64,000 nucleotides of DNA, taken from NCBI GenBank assembly GCA_965204155.1, contig OZ241971.1, forward strand, positions 2,976,001-3,040,000, written 5' to 3'. Both the position numbers and the translations under genes were made by a program. The first letter of the stretch is position 1. Every line of letters starts with the position of its first letter. This stretch comes from UBA6522 sp965204155. Lineage in GTDB: Bacteria > Pseudomonadota > Gammaproteobacteria > Steroidobacterales > Rariloculaceae. Below are positions 35,978-43,726 of the stretch, piece by piece. The notes under the pieces were generated by a model that saw nothing but the letters and a program-made list of their open reading frames with translations, was not told where the DNA came from and ran no database searches.

Positions 35978-37125
35978 CGCGCGCGCTCAAACGCTGCTAC
36001 AACATCGCCAAGCTGCGGGAGCGGGCGGCGAAGCGGCTTCCGGCGCCGATGTTCCACTACATCGATGGTGCGGCCGGCGACGAATGGACGATGCGCCAGA
36101 ATACCGATGCGTTCGATCGCTGGGAACTGGTGCCGCGCTTTCTGGTGGATGTCAGCGAAATCGACCTTTCCACAACGGTTTTCGGTCAGACAATCAGCAT
36201 GCCATTGTTCTGTGCGCCCACGGCTATGTCACGGCTGTTTCATCACGAGGGCGAGTTTGCCGTGGCCCATGCCGCGGAGCGTGCACGGACGATGTACTCA
36301 CTGTCGTCCATTTCCACGGTCAGCATCGAGGAGGCTGCCGAGGCGACCTCGGGGCCAAAGCTGTTCCAGGTCTACGTCTTCAAGGACCGGGGTCTGAATC
36401 GCGAGTTCATCGCGCGGTGCAAGGCGTCCGGGTACCACGCTCTGGCATTGACGGTGGACGTTCCCGTGGCCGGCAACCGGGAGCGCGACCTGGTGACGGG
36501 GATGACGATTCCGCCCCGGCTGACCCTGGCCAGCCTCTGGAGTTTTGCCATGCATCCGCGCTGGGTGTGGAACTACTACACCCACCCGCCAATCGAACTG
36601 GCAAGCGTCAAGGACCGCATCAAGGGCGATGTCACGACGCTGGTCAGCTTCTTCAATGACGAGCTTGACCGCACGGTGAGCTGGGATGACGCGGCCTGGA
36701 TGATCGAGGAATGGGGCGGTCCGTTCGCGATCAAGGGCGTGCTTTCGGTTGAGGACGCCGTGCGCGCGGCCGAGGTGGGGGCCAGTGCAGTGATCATCTC
36801 GAATCATGGCGGCCGCCAGCTCGATACGGCTCCGGCACCCATCGAGGTGCTGCCGGAGATCGTGGAGGCTGTGGGCGATCGAATGGAGATCATTCTCGAG
36901 GGCGGCGTGCGACGTGGCGTGCACGTGCTGAAGGCGCTGGCGCTGGGGGCGACCGCCTGCTCGATGGGGCGTCCGTACCTGTTTGGACTGGGTGCCGGGG
37001 GTGAGGCCGGAGTCGACCGGGCGCTTTCGATCCTGCGCACCGACATCGAGCGGGATATGCGTCTTGTGGGCTGCCGCAACGTGGGCGAGGTCACGTCGAG
37101 CCGGATTCGGCGTGTCGAGCGTTGA
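35974..37125 (+). CDS. FMN-dependent alpha-hydroxy-acid dehydrogenase
   Basis: This 383-residue TIM-barrel flavoprotein of the L-lactate dehydrogenase/glycolate oxidase family has FHYIDGAAGDEWTMRQN, PLFCAPTAMSRLFH, QVYVFKDRGL, the FMN-site Lys in AIKGVL, and the catalytic-His segment SNHGGRQLD followed by ILEGGVRRG. It oxidises a 2-hydroxy acid (lactate, glycolate or similar) to the 2-oxo acid. The ATG overlaps the fdsB stop, and its own stop overlaps the fdhD TTG start, so it is embedded in the formate dehydrogenase operon. The physiological link to formate is unclear. Confidence 0.88.
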
Positions 37126-37982
37126 GCACCGAAGACATCGCAACGCTTACGAGCGTCAAGCGCCTCCGGATACACCGATTCGGCGCGGGTGCAGGGGCCT
37201 GCGACGATGCGGTCGCGACCGAGGAACCTCTGGAGATTCGCCTGGCCTACAGCCACCCCGATGGCCGGCGCGCGCAGCAGAGCATTTCGATCACGATGCG
37301 AACCCCGGGCAATGATGGCGAACTGGCTGCCGGGTTTCTGCTGACGGAGGGCATCATCGCCAGTGCAGATCAGGTCGACGCCATCGGTCCGTGCGGACCG
37401 CCTGCTGCGAACGGCCTGATCAATGTTGTGCGCGTGGATTTGGCGGCGGGCGTGGAGGTTGATCTGGCGCGGCTGGAGCGACACTTCTACACCTCTTCCA
37501 GTTGCGGCGTTTGCGGCAAGGCCTCGCTCGAAGCCGTCGCGGTACAGGGCCGATACGATCTCCACGAAGTCGCGCTGAGCGTCGCTCCCGAGGTATTGGG
37601 CACACTGCCGGAGCAGCTGCGCGCCCGGCAAAGCGTCTTCGAGCGTACCGGCGGATTGCATGCGTCGGGATTGTTCGACAACCAGGGGCGGATCAACGCG
37701 ATCCGGGAGGACGTGGGCCGCCACAACGCGCTGGACAAGCTCATCGGGCAGGCGCTCCTCAGGGACGGGTTGCCCTTGTCAGACCGCGGCGTCGTGGTCA
37801 GCGGCCGGGCGAGCTTCGAACTCATGCAGAAAGCCATGATGGCCGGAATTTCCATGATGGCGGCCGTGGGCGCGCCGTCGTCGTTGGCGGTGGAGCTCGC
37901 GGAGGAATTCGGCATGACCCTGGTGGGCTTTCTCAAGCCCGACCGTTTCAATGTCTATTCGCGTCCGGACCGGATATTGTGA
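37122..37982 (+). CDS. fdhD: Formate dehydrogenase accessory sulfurtransferase FdhD
   Basis: This 286-residue protein transfers sulfur from a cysteine desulfurase to the molybdenum cofactor of formate dehydrogenase. The persulfide-carrying motif CGVCGK is present in YTSSSCGVCGKAS, along with EEPLEIRL, TPGNDGELAAGFLLTEG, GGLHASGLFD, EDVGRHNALDKLIG and VVSGRASFELMQKA. The start is a TTG (37122) overlapping the upstream TGA as TTGA, giving tight coupling. It precedes the interruption of the fds locus. Confidence 0.93.
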   Translation: MSTEDIATLTSVKRLRIHRFGAGAGACDDAVATEEPLEIRLAYSHPDGRRAQQSISITMRTPGNDGELAAGFLLTEGIIASADQVDAIGPCGPPAANGLINVVRVDLAAGVEVDLARLERHFYTSSSCGVCGKASLEAVAVQGRYDLHEVALSVAPEVLGTLPEQLRARQSVFERTGGLHASGLFDNQGRINAIREDVGRHNALDKLIGQALLRDGLPLSDRGVVVSGRASFELMQKAMMAGISMMAAVGAPSSLAVELAEEFGMTLVGFLKPDRFNVYSRPDRIL

Positions 37983-38078
37983 GCCGGCACTGGTCCGCAT
38001 GCGCACCAACTCGACCGGCGTCTTCTGATTTCCGGAGGTTGGCGCCCACATCATTTTCGTTGCTTCGGAATGTAATTT

Positions 38079-38100
38079 TTGGCAAAGAATTCTTTGCCAA
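38079..38100. repeat. 22-bp perfect palindrome
   Basis: TTGGCAAAGAA is followed immediately by its reverse complement, with no loop. It lies about 100 bases after fdhD in an AT-rich patch. No T-run follows, so an intrinsic terminator is not supported. It may be a dimeric regulator site or a remnant of a mobile element end. Confidence 0.6.
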
Positions 38101-38165
38101 TAGATATTTTGCGGGTTTGAGTGGGCACGGGTTGGATGCGCGCAAGGGCGCCAAAGATGCGGGTA

Positions 38166-38256
38166 GAGTTCCCCGCCCACGCGGGGATGAACCTGGTGCC
38201 GACTGCCTCGTGCGCGTCCCAGTAGGCGTTTTCCCCGCCCACTCGCCGATGAGAGA
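38166..38256 (+). CRISPR. Remnant type I-E-like CRISPR: one repeat, one spacer, one degenerate repeat
   Basis: A 29-base unit at 38166-38194 starts GAGTTCCCCGCCCACGCGGG and ends GATGAACCT. Its CCCCGC/GCGGGG stem and GATGAACC tail are characteristic of type I-E repeats. After a 33-base spacer (38195-38227), a second unit at 38228-38256 matches 20 of 29 positions, including TTCCCCGCCCAC, but its 3' half is diverged and the stem is broken, as expected for a degenerate terminal repeat. No further repeat is found 61-62 bases upstream. No cas genes occur in the window, so it is an orphan or relic. Confidence 0.75.
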
Positions 38257-38284
38257 TCCAAATCCCGTCGGCTCAACCGGAAAC

Positions 38285-38299
38285 TAAGTCATTGACTTA
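38285..38299 (+). promoter_or_regulatory. Operator-like palindrome over the -35 of the toxin-antitoxin remnant
   Basis: TAAGTCA-T-TGACTTA is a perfect 15-base palindrome 27 bases upstream of the broken toxin gene. It contains TTGACT, a good -35 hexamer (38292-38297); the -10 box is unclear. Autorepression by the downstream HTH protein is a natural expectation for a toxin-antitoxin operon. Confidence 0.5.
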
Positions 38300-38326
38300 T
38301 CCATTTTGGGTATTACCATTGGTCTT

Positions 38327-38589
38327 GTGAAGTATGAATAGGACGAGGCGAAAGACCGGCAAAATCGAAAAAAAACGGTCTGTCGTTCTCGGAGGTGCGG
38401 CAACTATTTGAGTCTGATGAGTATCTCGAAACATTTGATTCAGCACATTCCGAACACGAAGACCGCTTCATCGCGATTGGCCTCATCGAACGCGGCGTTG
38501 CCATTGTTGTTTTCACAGAACGGAATGAGGACACAATACGGATAATCGGGGCTCGGATGGCCGGAAAACGCGAGCAGGGTTTGTATTAA
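38327..38589 (+). pseudogene. Broken BrnT-like (DUF497) toxin gene
   Basis: Translated with two corrections, this region gives a complete BrnT-type RelE-fold RNase toxin. From GTG 38327 it reads VKYE, then TAG (38339-38341) where the family has Trp in its EWDE motif, then DEAKDRQNRKK. In the A-run at 38368-38375 (eight A; nine would keep frame) it shifts, then continues NGLSFSEVRQLFESD, HSEHEDRFIAIGL, VVFTERNEDTIRIIGARMA and REQGLY. The downstream 64-residue open part from 38395 lacks the N-terminal third. One nonsense and one frameshift lesion indicate inactivation, barring sequencing error at the homopolymer. The likely antitoxin gene follows after 21 bases. Confidence 0.72.
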
Positions 38590-38610
38590 TTCGAGGATGG
38601 GTTACCGCGA

Positions 38611-38901
38611 ATGACGGAAATACCGGAAATTACGGATGATCGGTTTGCGGGAGCGATTCCAGCGCGGTTGCGTCGGCGTTTGCGGCAGGGGAGTTTCGAG
38701 AGCGGAGAGGACATAGCAGCGTTACGGCGTTTTGTAGGCCTGACGCAGACCGAGTTTGCGCAAGCTGTGGAAATCAGTGTTCACACTCTCCGAAATTGGG
38801 AGCAAGGCAGAAGAAAGCCGGAAGGCCCTGCGCTCGCGCTCCTGAAAATAGCGGCTCGGCACCCGAGAATAATTCGCGAGCACCATGAGTCCGCAGCTTG
38901 A
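38611..38901 (+). CDS. Helix-turn-helix protein, probable antitoxin partner of BrnT-like toxin
   Basis: This 96-residue XRE-type DNA-binding protein has the HTH in LRRFVGLTQTEFAQAVEIS followed by HTLRNWEQGRRKPEGPALAL and a short C-terminal tail (ARHPRIIREHHES). HTH proteins of this length and C-terminal pattern commonly sit directly after DUF497/BrnT toxin genes and act as antitoxin and autorepressor. The gene is intact, unlike its toxin partner. It may still bind the palindromes upstream (38285-38299 or 38079-38100). The base composition is somewhat lower in GC than neighbouring genes. Confidence 0.8.
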   Translation: MTEIPEITDDRFAGAIPARLRRRLRQGSFESGEDIAALRRFVGLTQTEFAQAVEISVHTLRNWEQGRRKPEGPALALLKIAARHPRIIREHHESAA

Positions 38902-39088
38902 GTGCCGTTCTGGGCAACCTGCCTGAAAATACTGCCCGCAGCTTCTTTCTGCGCGCCTGATCGAAAACCAACATCCAGGTATGGGCCGGTGTGGTGGACG
39001 GTCGCCAAAGCGATTTGCCGCAGCGATAGGCAACAGGTCGGCCGGGATTTTTGTTGACTCCGTGCTGTCCAAGGAGTAGAAGCCCCGC

Positions 39089-40402
39089 ATGACCGCCAAA
39101 CTGTCAGAATTCGGTGAACGCTTCTCCCGGGTGACCGGGACGGCGCAGTTGATGGGCGACCTGGGACGGGCGATCGCCGAGGATCCGACAGCGCTTCTGC
39201 TGGGCGGAGGCAACCCCGGGACGATTCCGGAAATGGTGGCGCTGTTCCAGCAGCGTCTGCATGAAATCGGCGACAGCCCCAACGATATCCAGCGCATGAT
39301 GGGCAACTACGCCCATCCCAGGGGCGAACTCGGTTTCCGCAAGTCGCTGGCAAGGTTGCTGTCCAGAAAGTACGGATGGCCGCTGACGGCCGACAACATC
39401 GCGTTGACGTCCGGAAGCCAGACCGGCTTTTTCCAATTGTTCAACATGTTGGCCGGCGACTTCGCCGACGGCAGTCGCCGGCGCATCCTGCTGCCCATGA
39501 CTCCGGAATACGCCGGCTACAACGACATCGGCCTGATTGACGACCTGTACGTTGCCCACCGCCCGGAAATCGAGGAACGCCCCGGGGGATTCTTCAAGTA
39601 CCGGGTGAAGTTCGATTCGCTGAGTATCGATGACGACATTGCCGCAGTCTGCGTCTCACGTCCGACGAACCCGACGGGCAATATCATCACCGACAGCGAA
39701 ATGCATCAGCTCGACGCCATGGCGAAGGCGGCGGGAGTGCCCTTCATCATCGACAACGCGTACGGCGTGCCCTTTCCTCGCATTATCTACTCACCTGCAA
39801 CTCCGTTATGGAATGAGAACGTCATCCTCTGCAAGAGCCTGTCGAAGCTGGGGCTCCCGGGAATACGCACCGGCATCGTCATCGCCCGGGAGGAAATCAT
39901 AGAGGCGTTAGGCAACATGACGGCCGTGCAGAGTCTCACGATCCCGAGTACCGGGGCCGTATTTGTTCAACCGTGGGTCGAAAGCGGCGAGATCGAAGAC
40001 ATCAGCCGGGACGTAATCCAGTCGTTCTACCAGCGCAAGATGCAGTTTGCGTGCGACGTGGTCCGGCGCGAGTTCAAGGGCGTGCCCTGCAGGATCCATT
40101 CCCCGGAGGGCGCCTTCTTCCTGTGGCTGTGGTTCCCCGGCCTGCCCGTTACAAGCGAGGAGTTGTACCTCCGGCTGAAGGCCAGAAACGTCCTGGTGAT
40201 GTCGGGGCACCGGTTCTTCCCCGGATTGAGGGAACCCTGGCGTCATGTCCATGAATGTCTTCGCCTGTCCTACGCCCAGGAGGACCGCGTCGTGGAGGAG
40301 GGCATGCGCATCATTGCCGATGAGGTGCGCGGGCTCTATTCCGGGAGGGCCGGGGCAAGCAGAACGGAATCCGTCGGGACGGGCAGCAGGATTGCTGTTT
40401 GA
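39089..40402 (+). CDS. avtA: Valine-pyruvate aminotransferase AvtA
   Basis: This 437-residue fold-type I PLP aminotransferase has SRPTNPTGNIIT, the Asp-Tyr pair region IIDNAYGVPFP, the PLP-lysine segment CKSLSKLGLPGIRTG, and N-terminal LLLGGGNPGTIPEM typical of AvtA. It exchanges amino groups between valine or alanine and pyruvate or 2-oxoisovalerate. AAGGAG lies about 14 bases before the ATG. It sits between fdhD and fdsA with the same orientation but no metabolic link, and its high GC resembles the genome rather than the AT-rich remnant next to it. Confidence 0.9.
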   Translation: MTAKLSEFGERFSRVTGTAQLMGDLGRAIAEDPTALLLGGGNPGTIPEMVALFQQRLHEIGDSPNDIQRMMGNYAHPRGELGFRKSLARLLSRKYGWPLTADNIALTSGSQTGFFQLFNMLAGDFADGSRRRILLPMTPEYAGYNDIGLIDDLYVAHRPEIEERPGGFFKYRVKFDSLSIDDDIAAVCVSRPTNPTGNIITDSEMHQLDAMAKAAGVPFIIDNAYGVPFPRIIYSPATPLWNENVILCKSLSKLGLPGIRTGIVIAREEIIEALGNMTAVQSLTIPSTGAVFVQPWVESGEIEDISRDVIQSFYQRKMQFACDVVRREFKGVPCRIHSPEGAFFLWLWFPGLPVTSEELYLRLKARNVLVMSGHRFFPGLREPWRHVHECLRLSYAQEDRVVEEGMRIIADEVRGLYSGRAGASRTESVGTGSRIAV

Positions 40403-40515
40403 GCGCTCAAATCGCGACGCGCAACTCATCGATTGCGACTTGCGCGCTCTCCCCGCCAGGCGCGACATTGTAAGATACCGGAGCGGATTTCGGCATTAAG
40501 ACCGGGAGGAATCGC

Positions 40516-41232
40516 ATGTGGACTGAGGTCCGGGGCTTGCGCGACGACATTGATTACGGCACGCCGCCGCGCGACGGAGAGCCGGTGTCGCTCACTGTCG
40601 ACGGGGTCGGTGTGACCGTTCCCGAAGGCAGCTCCGTCATGCTCGCGGCAGCCGAGGCAGGGTGTGCTGTACCGAAACTCTGCGCAACCGACACGCTCGA
40701 GTCCTTCGGCAGTTGCCGCGTTTGTCTGGTCGAGATCGAGGGACAGCGCGGCTATCCGGCAAGCTGCACTACCCTGGTGGCGCCGGACATGGCCGTCACG
40801 ACGCAGTCGAAAAAGCTGACCAAGCTGCGCAAGGGTGTCATGGAGCTTTACCTGTCCGATTTTCCCGAGTCGGAGATTCCGGACGGCTGGAGCGAGTTTC
40901 ATGAGACATTGGAGGCGATCGGCCTGAAGGGCCACCGCTACGGCGACGGCCGGAACCACTTCGATTTACGCGTCGACGACTCCAATCCCTACTTCCTGTT
41001 CGATCCCGCGAAATGCATCGTCTGCAGCCGCTGCGTCAGAGCCTGCGAGGAAATTCAGGGCACCTTCGCCCTCACGATCCAGGCGCGCGGTTTCGAATCG
41101 AAGGTAGCGGCGAGCCAGGACGAAACCTTCATGGAGTCGGAGTGCGTCAGTTGCGGCGCCTGCGTCCAGGCCTGCCCCAGTCACGCGCTCGTCGAAAAGA
41201 GCCTGTTTCCAGGAGGATACGAACGTGCCTAA
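40516..41232 (+). CDS. Formate dehydrogenase alpha subunit, N-terminal iron-sulfur part
   Basis: This 238-residue protein corresponds to the N-terminal portion of FdsA. It has a 2Fe-2S plant-type domain with Cys56, Cys67, Cys70 and Cys84, a His-Cys-type linker (NPYFLFDPAKC), and two 4Fe-4S sites at Cys167/170/173/177 and Cys210/213/216/220. It ends where the molybdopterin domain would begin, and the next gene starts 8 bases inside it with its own AGGAGG. This is therefore a split alpha subunit rather than a separate ferredoxin. GGGAGGA precedes the ATG. Confidence 0.88.
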   Translation: MWTEVRGLRDDIDYGTPPRDGEPVSLTVDGVGVTVPEGSSVMLAAAEAGCAVPKLCATDTLESFGSCRVCLVEIEGQRGYPASCTTLVAPDMAVTTQSKKLTKLRKGVMELYLSDFPESEIPDGWSEFHETLEAIGLKGHRYGDGRNHFDLRVDDSNPYFLFDPAKCIVCSRCVRACEEIQGTFALTIQARGFESKVAASQDETFMESECVSCGACVQACPSHALVEKSLFPGGYERA

Positions 41233-43399
41233 CCCACGCAAGCCAGAAAAAGAAACGATAACGATCTGTGCCTATTGCGGCGTAGGCTGCGGTTTCAAGG
41301 CGGAAACCATCGGCGAGGAGATCGTGCGGATGACGCCGTGGAAGGAAGGCAAGGCCAACCACGGCCATAGCTGCGTAAAGGGCCGCTTCGCCTACGACTA
41401 CTGGCGGCATCCGGACCGGGTCAGGACGCCGATGATCCGTACAAGCATCGACGACCCCTGGCAGGAGGTCGGCTGGGACGAGGCGTTCGCGCATGCCGCA
41501 CGCGAGCTCAAGCGCATACAGGTCACTTACGGCCGAGGTTCCGTGGGCGGCGTTTCGAGTTCGCGTTGCACGAACGAGGAAATTTTTCTGACGCAGAAAT
41601 TCGTGCGCGCCGCGCTCGGCAACAACAACATCGACAACTGCGCGCGTATCTGCCACTCACCGACCCAGTTCGGGCTTTCAGCCACGGTGGGAGCAGGCGC
41701 CGCGAGCCAGCACTTCGATTCTGTGCTGCAAGCGGACGTCATCATGGTTGTCGGCGCGAATCCCACCGAAGGCCATCCCGTGTTCGGTTCGATGATGAAA
41801 CGCCGCATTCGCCAGGGCGCGAAGCTCATCGTGATCGATCCACGCCGCACCGAGACGGTCGACAGCCCGCACTGCCGTGCCGACGTCCACCTCGCGCTCA
41901 GCCCGGGAACGAATGTCGCGATTCTAAACAGCATCGCGCACGTCATCGTGCGCGAAAACCGGCACGATCCGGACTTCATCCAATCGCGCTGCGAGTGGAG
42001 GGAGTTCGAGCTCTGGGCAGAGCTTGTCGGCAGCGACGAGTACTCCCCCGATACCATCGGTCCGATCGCCGGCGTCGATCCCGAGGACATCCGCCGCGCC
42101 GCGCGAATCTACTCGTCGGGTCCGCGCAGCACCATCTACTACGGCCTCGGCGTAACCGAGCACTCGCAGGGTTCGACGGGCGTGATGTGCCTCGGCAACC
42201 TGGCGCTCTCCTGCGGCATGTACGGCCGTGAAGGCGTCGGCGTGAACCCGCTGCGTGGCCAGGGCAACGTGCAGGGCGGCAGTTGCCTCGGTAGCTGGCC
42301 GCACGTCTTCAGCGGCTACCGCTTCGTCACCGACGATGCGACCCGCTCGAGCTTCGAGGCCGAGTGGGGCATCGGGCTCGACAGCGAGCCCGGACTGAGG
42401 CTGCCGAACATGTTCGATGCGGCGTTGACGGGCCACTTCAAGGGCATGTACATCATGGGCGAAGACCCCGTGCAGTCCGACCCCAACCAGAACCACATCA
42501 TCGCTGCGCTTCGCAAGATGGAGTGCGTGATCGTCCACGACCTGTTCCTCAACGAGACTGCGAAGTACGCACACGTCTTCCTGCCGGGCAGCTCGTCGCT
42601 GGAGAAGGACGGCACCTTTACCAACGCCGAGCGTCGAATCAGCCGCGTTCGCAAGGTTGTCGAACCGCTCGCGGGCTATCAGGACTGGGAAGTGACGGTG
42701 AAGCTCATGAACGCCATGGGCTACGAAGTCAGTTATGCGCATGCCGGCGAGGTGCTCGACGAGCTCGCACGACTCTCGCCCGCCTACAGCGGTGCGAGCT
42801 TCGAACTGCTCGACCGCGTCGGCTCGGCGCAGTGGCCGGTCGACACGGCCGCGCCCGAGGGTACGGAGGTCTTGCACATGCAGCAGTTCCCGCGCGCAAA
42901 CGGCCGCGGCACATTCATGCTCACGGGCTTCGTGCCCACTTCCGAGCGGGTCAGCGAGCAGTATCCCCTGCTGCTCACCACGGGTCGTATCCTGAGTCAG
43001 TACAACGTCGGCACGCAGACACGGCGCACGGCAAACTCCCTGTGGCATCCGGAGGATGTGCTTGAGATGTCGCGCGGCGACATGCAGGTGCGTGGGCTTT
43101 CCGACGGCGATCGTGTCAGGGTCACGAGCCGCTTCGGCTCGACGCGTCTCAAGGTCGTTGAGTCCGAACGCGTGAATCCCGGCGTCATCTACACGACATT
43201 CCACCATGCCGAGTCCAAGGCCAACGCCGTGACCAGCGACCTCTCCGACTGGGCCACGAATTGCCCGGAATACAAGGTCACGGCCGTGGAAGTGACGAAA
43301 GTCGTGCCGGCTGAGTGGTGGAAGGGCGAATCGGTTGTCACGCGACCGGCACGGCGTGAGCGTGAGGCTGCCGTGGCTGCTGTCGAGGAGGTCGTCTGA
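41225..43399 (+). CDS. Formate dehydrogenase alpha subunit, molybdopterin catalytic part
   Basis: This 724-residue molybdopterin oxidoreductase of the formate dehydrogenase group has 4Fe-4S ligands Cys15, Cys18, Cys22 and Cys50 followed by Lys52 (SCVKGR), then NCARICHSPTQFG with the molybdenum-ligating Cys143 and His144, GANPTEGHPVFG and GNVQGGSCLG. A C-terminal dinucleotide-binding domain starts near TTGRILSQYN. Cysteine, not selenocysteine, occupies the metal site. It oxidises formate to CO2; electrons would pass through the protein encoded just upstream to FdsG/FdsB. The GTG start (41225) has AGGAGG at 41212-41217. Confidence 0.93.
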   Translation: MPNPRKPEKETITICAYCGVGCGFKAETIGEEIVRMTPWKEGKANHGHSCVKGRFAYDYWRHPDRVRTPMIRTSIDDPWQEVGWDEAFAHAARELKRIQVTYGRGSVGGVSSSRCTNEEIFLTQKFVRAALGNNNIDNCARICHSPTQFGLSATVGAGAASQHFDSVLQADVIMVVGANPTEGHPVFGSMMKRRIRQGAKLIVIDPRRTETVDSPHCRADVHLALSPGTNVAILNSIAHVIVRENRHDPDFIQSRCEWREFELWAELVGSDEYSPDTIGPIAGVDPEDIRRAARIYSSGPRSTIYYGLGVTEHSQGSTGVMCLGNLALSCGMYGREGVGVNPLRGQGNVQGGSCLGSWPHVFSGYRFVTDDATRSSFEAEWGIGLDSEPGLRLPNMFDAALTGHFKGMYIMGEDPVQSDPNQNHIIAALRKMECVIVHDLFLNETAKYAHVFLPGSSSLEKDGTFTNAERRISRVRKVVEPLAGYQDWEVTVKLMNAMGYEVSYAHAGEVLDELARLSPAYSGASFELLDRVGSAQWPVDTAAPEGTEVLHMQQFPRANGRGTFMLTGFVPTSERVSEQYPLLLTTGRILSQYNVGTQTRRTANSLWHPEDVLEMSRGDMQVRGLSDGDRVRVTSRFGSTRLKVVESERVNPGVIYTTFHHAESKANAVTSDLSDWATNCPEYKVTAVEVTKVVPAEWWKGESVVTRPARREREAAVAAVEEVV

Positions 43400-43401
43400 G
43401 C

Positions 43402-43695
43402 GTGTCGGGTGGCGGCGAACGGCCTGCCGTCGCGGGTGAAGTCATCGAGCTCGATCGCCTGATCGCGATGGCAAACCAGATCGGCGACTTCTTTGCGCCC
43501 TATTCCCCGGAGCGCGCGCGCGAAGGGTTGCGCAACCATCTGCGAACCTACTGGGATCCACGCATGCGAAGCGCTCTGCTGGCGCACATCGATGCCGGCG
43601 GCGAAGGTCTGGACGAAGGCGTTATCGAGGGCGCGCGCCTGCTGCGCGAAAGCGCGGCCGAGAAAAGCGGCTACTACGGGCCCCCACAGGCCTGA
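43402..43695 (+). CDS. fdsD: Formate dehydrogenase delta subunit FdsD
   Basis: This 97-residue protein of the FdsD family has LDRLIAMANQIGDFFAPY followed by HLRTYWDPRMRSALLAHI, the conserved core of this small subunit. It is thought to assist assembly or stability of soluble NAD-linked formate dehydrogenases. It starts with GTG two bases after the catalytic gene and ends the second fds block. It has no cofactor motif, as expected. Confidence 0.88.
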   Translation: MSGGGERPAVAGEVIELDRLIAMANQIGDFFAPYSPERAREGLRNHLRTYWDPRMRSALLAHIDAGGEGLDEGVIEGARLLRESAAEKSGYYGPPQA

Positions 43696-43726
43696 AGCAG
43701 CAAGTCGATTGGCAGCCGCTCGATCC

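Larger units (their letters stand above)
37983..38326. other. Gene-free accessory stretch in the fds locus
   Basis: These 344 bases after fdhD contain no credible gene. They hold a 22-bp palindrome, a CRISPR remnant and a small operator-like palindrome. Parts (about 38050-38110 and 38281 onward) are visibly AT-richer than flanking genes, which suggests foreign or decaying DNA. Confidence 0.6.

Noticed and set aside
38051..38276. Short minus-strand open frames containing segments such as RFIPAWAGNS and HPRVGGE.
   Set aside because: These peptides are the usual spurious translations of type I-E CRISPR repeats; the DNA is the CRISPR remnant, not a gene.
38368..38375. Programmed ribosomal slippage on the A-run of the BrnT-like gene.
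   Set aside because: An independent in-frame TAG upstream would still block the full product, so decay or sequencing error is simpler.
40438..40470. CTCTCCCCGCCAGGCG upstream of fdsA, reminiscent of the CRISPR repeat core.
   Set aside because: Only the short GC-rich core is shared; there is no stem symmetry, GATGAACC tail or second copy at repeat spacing.
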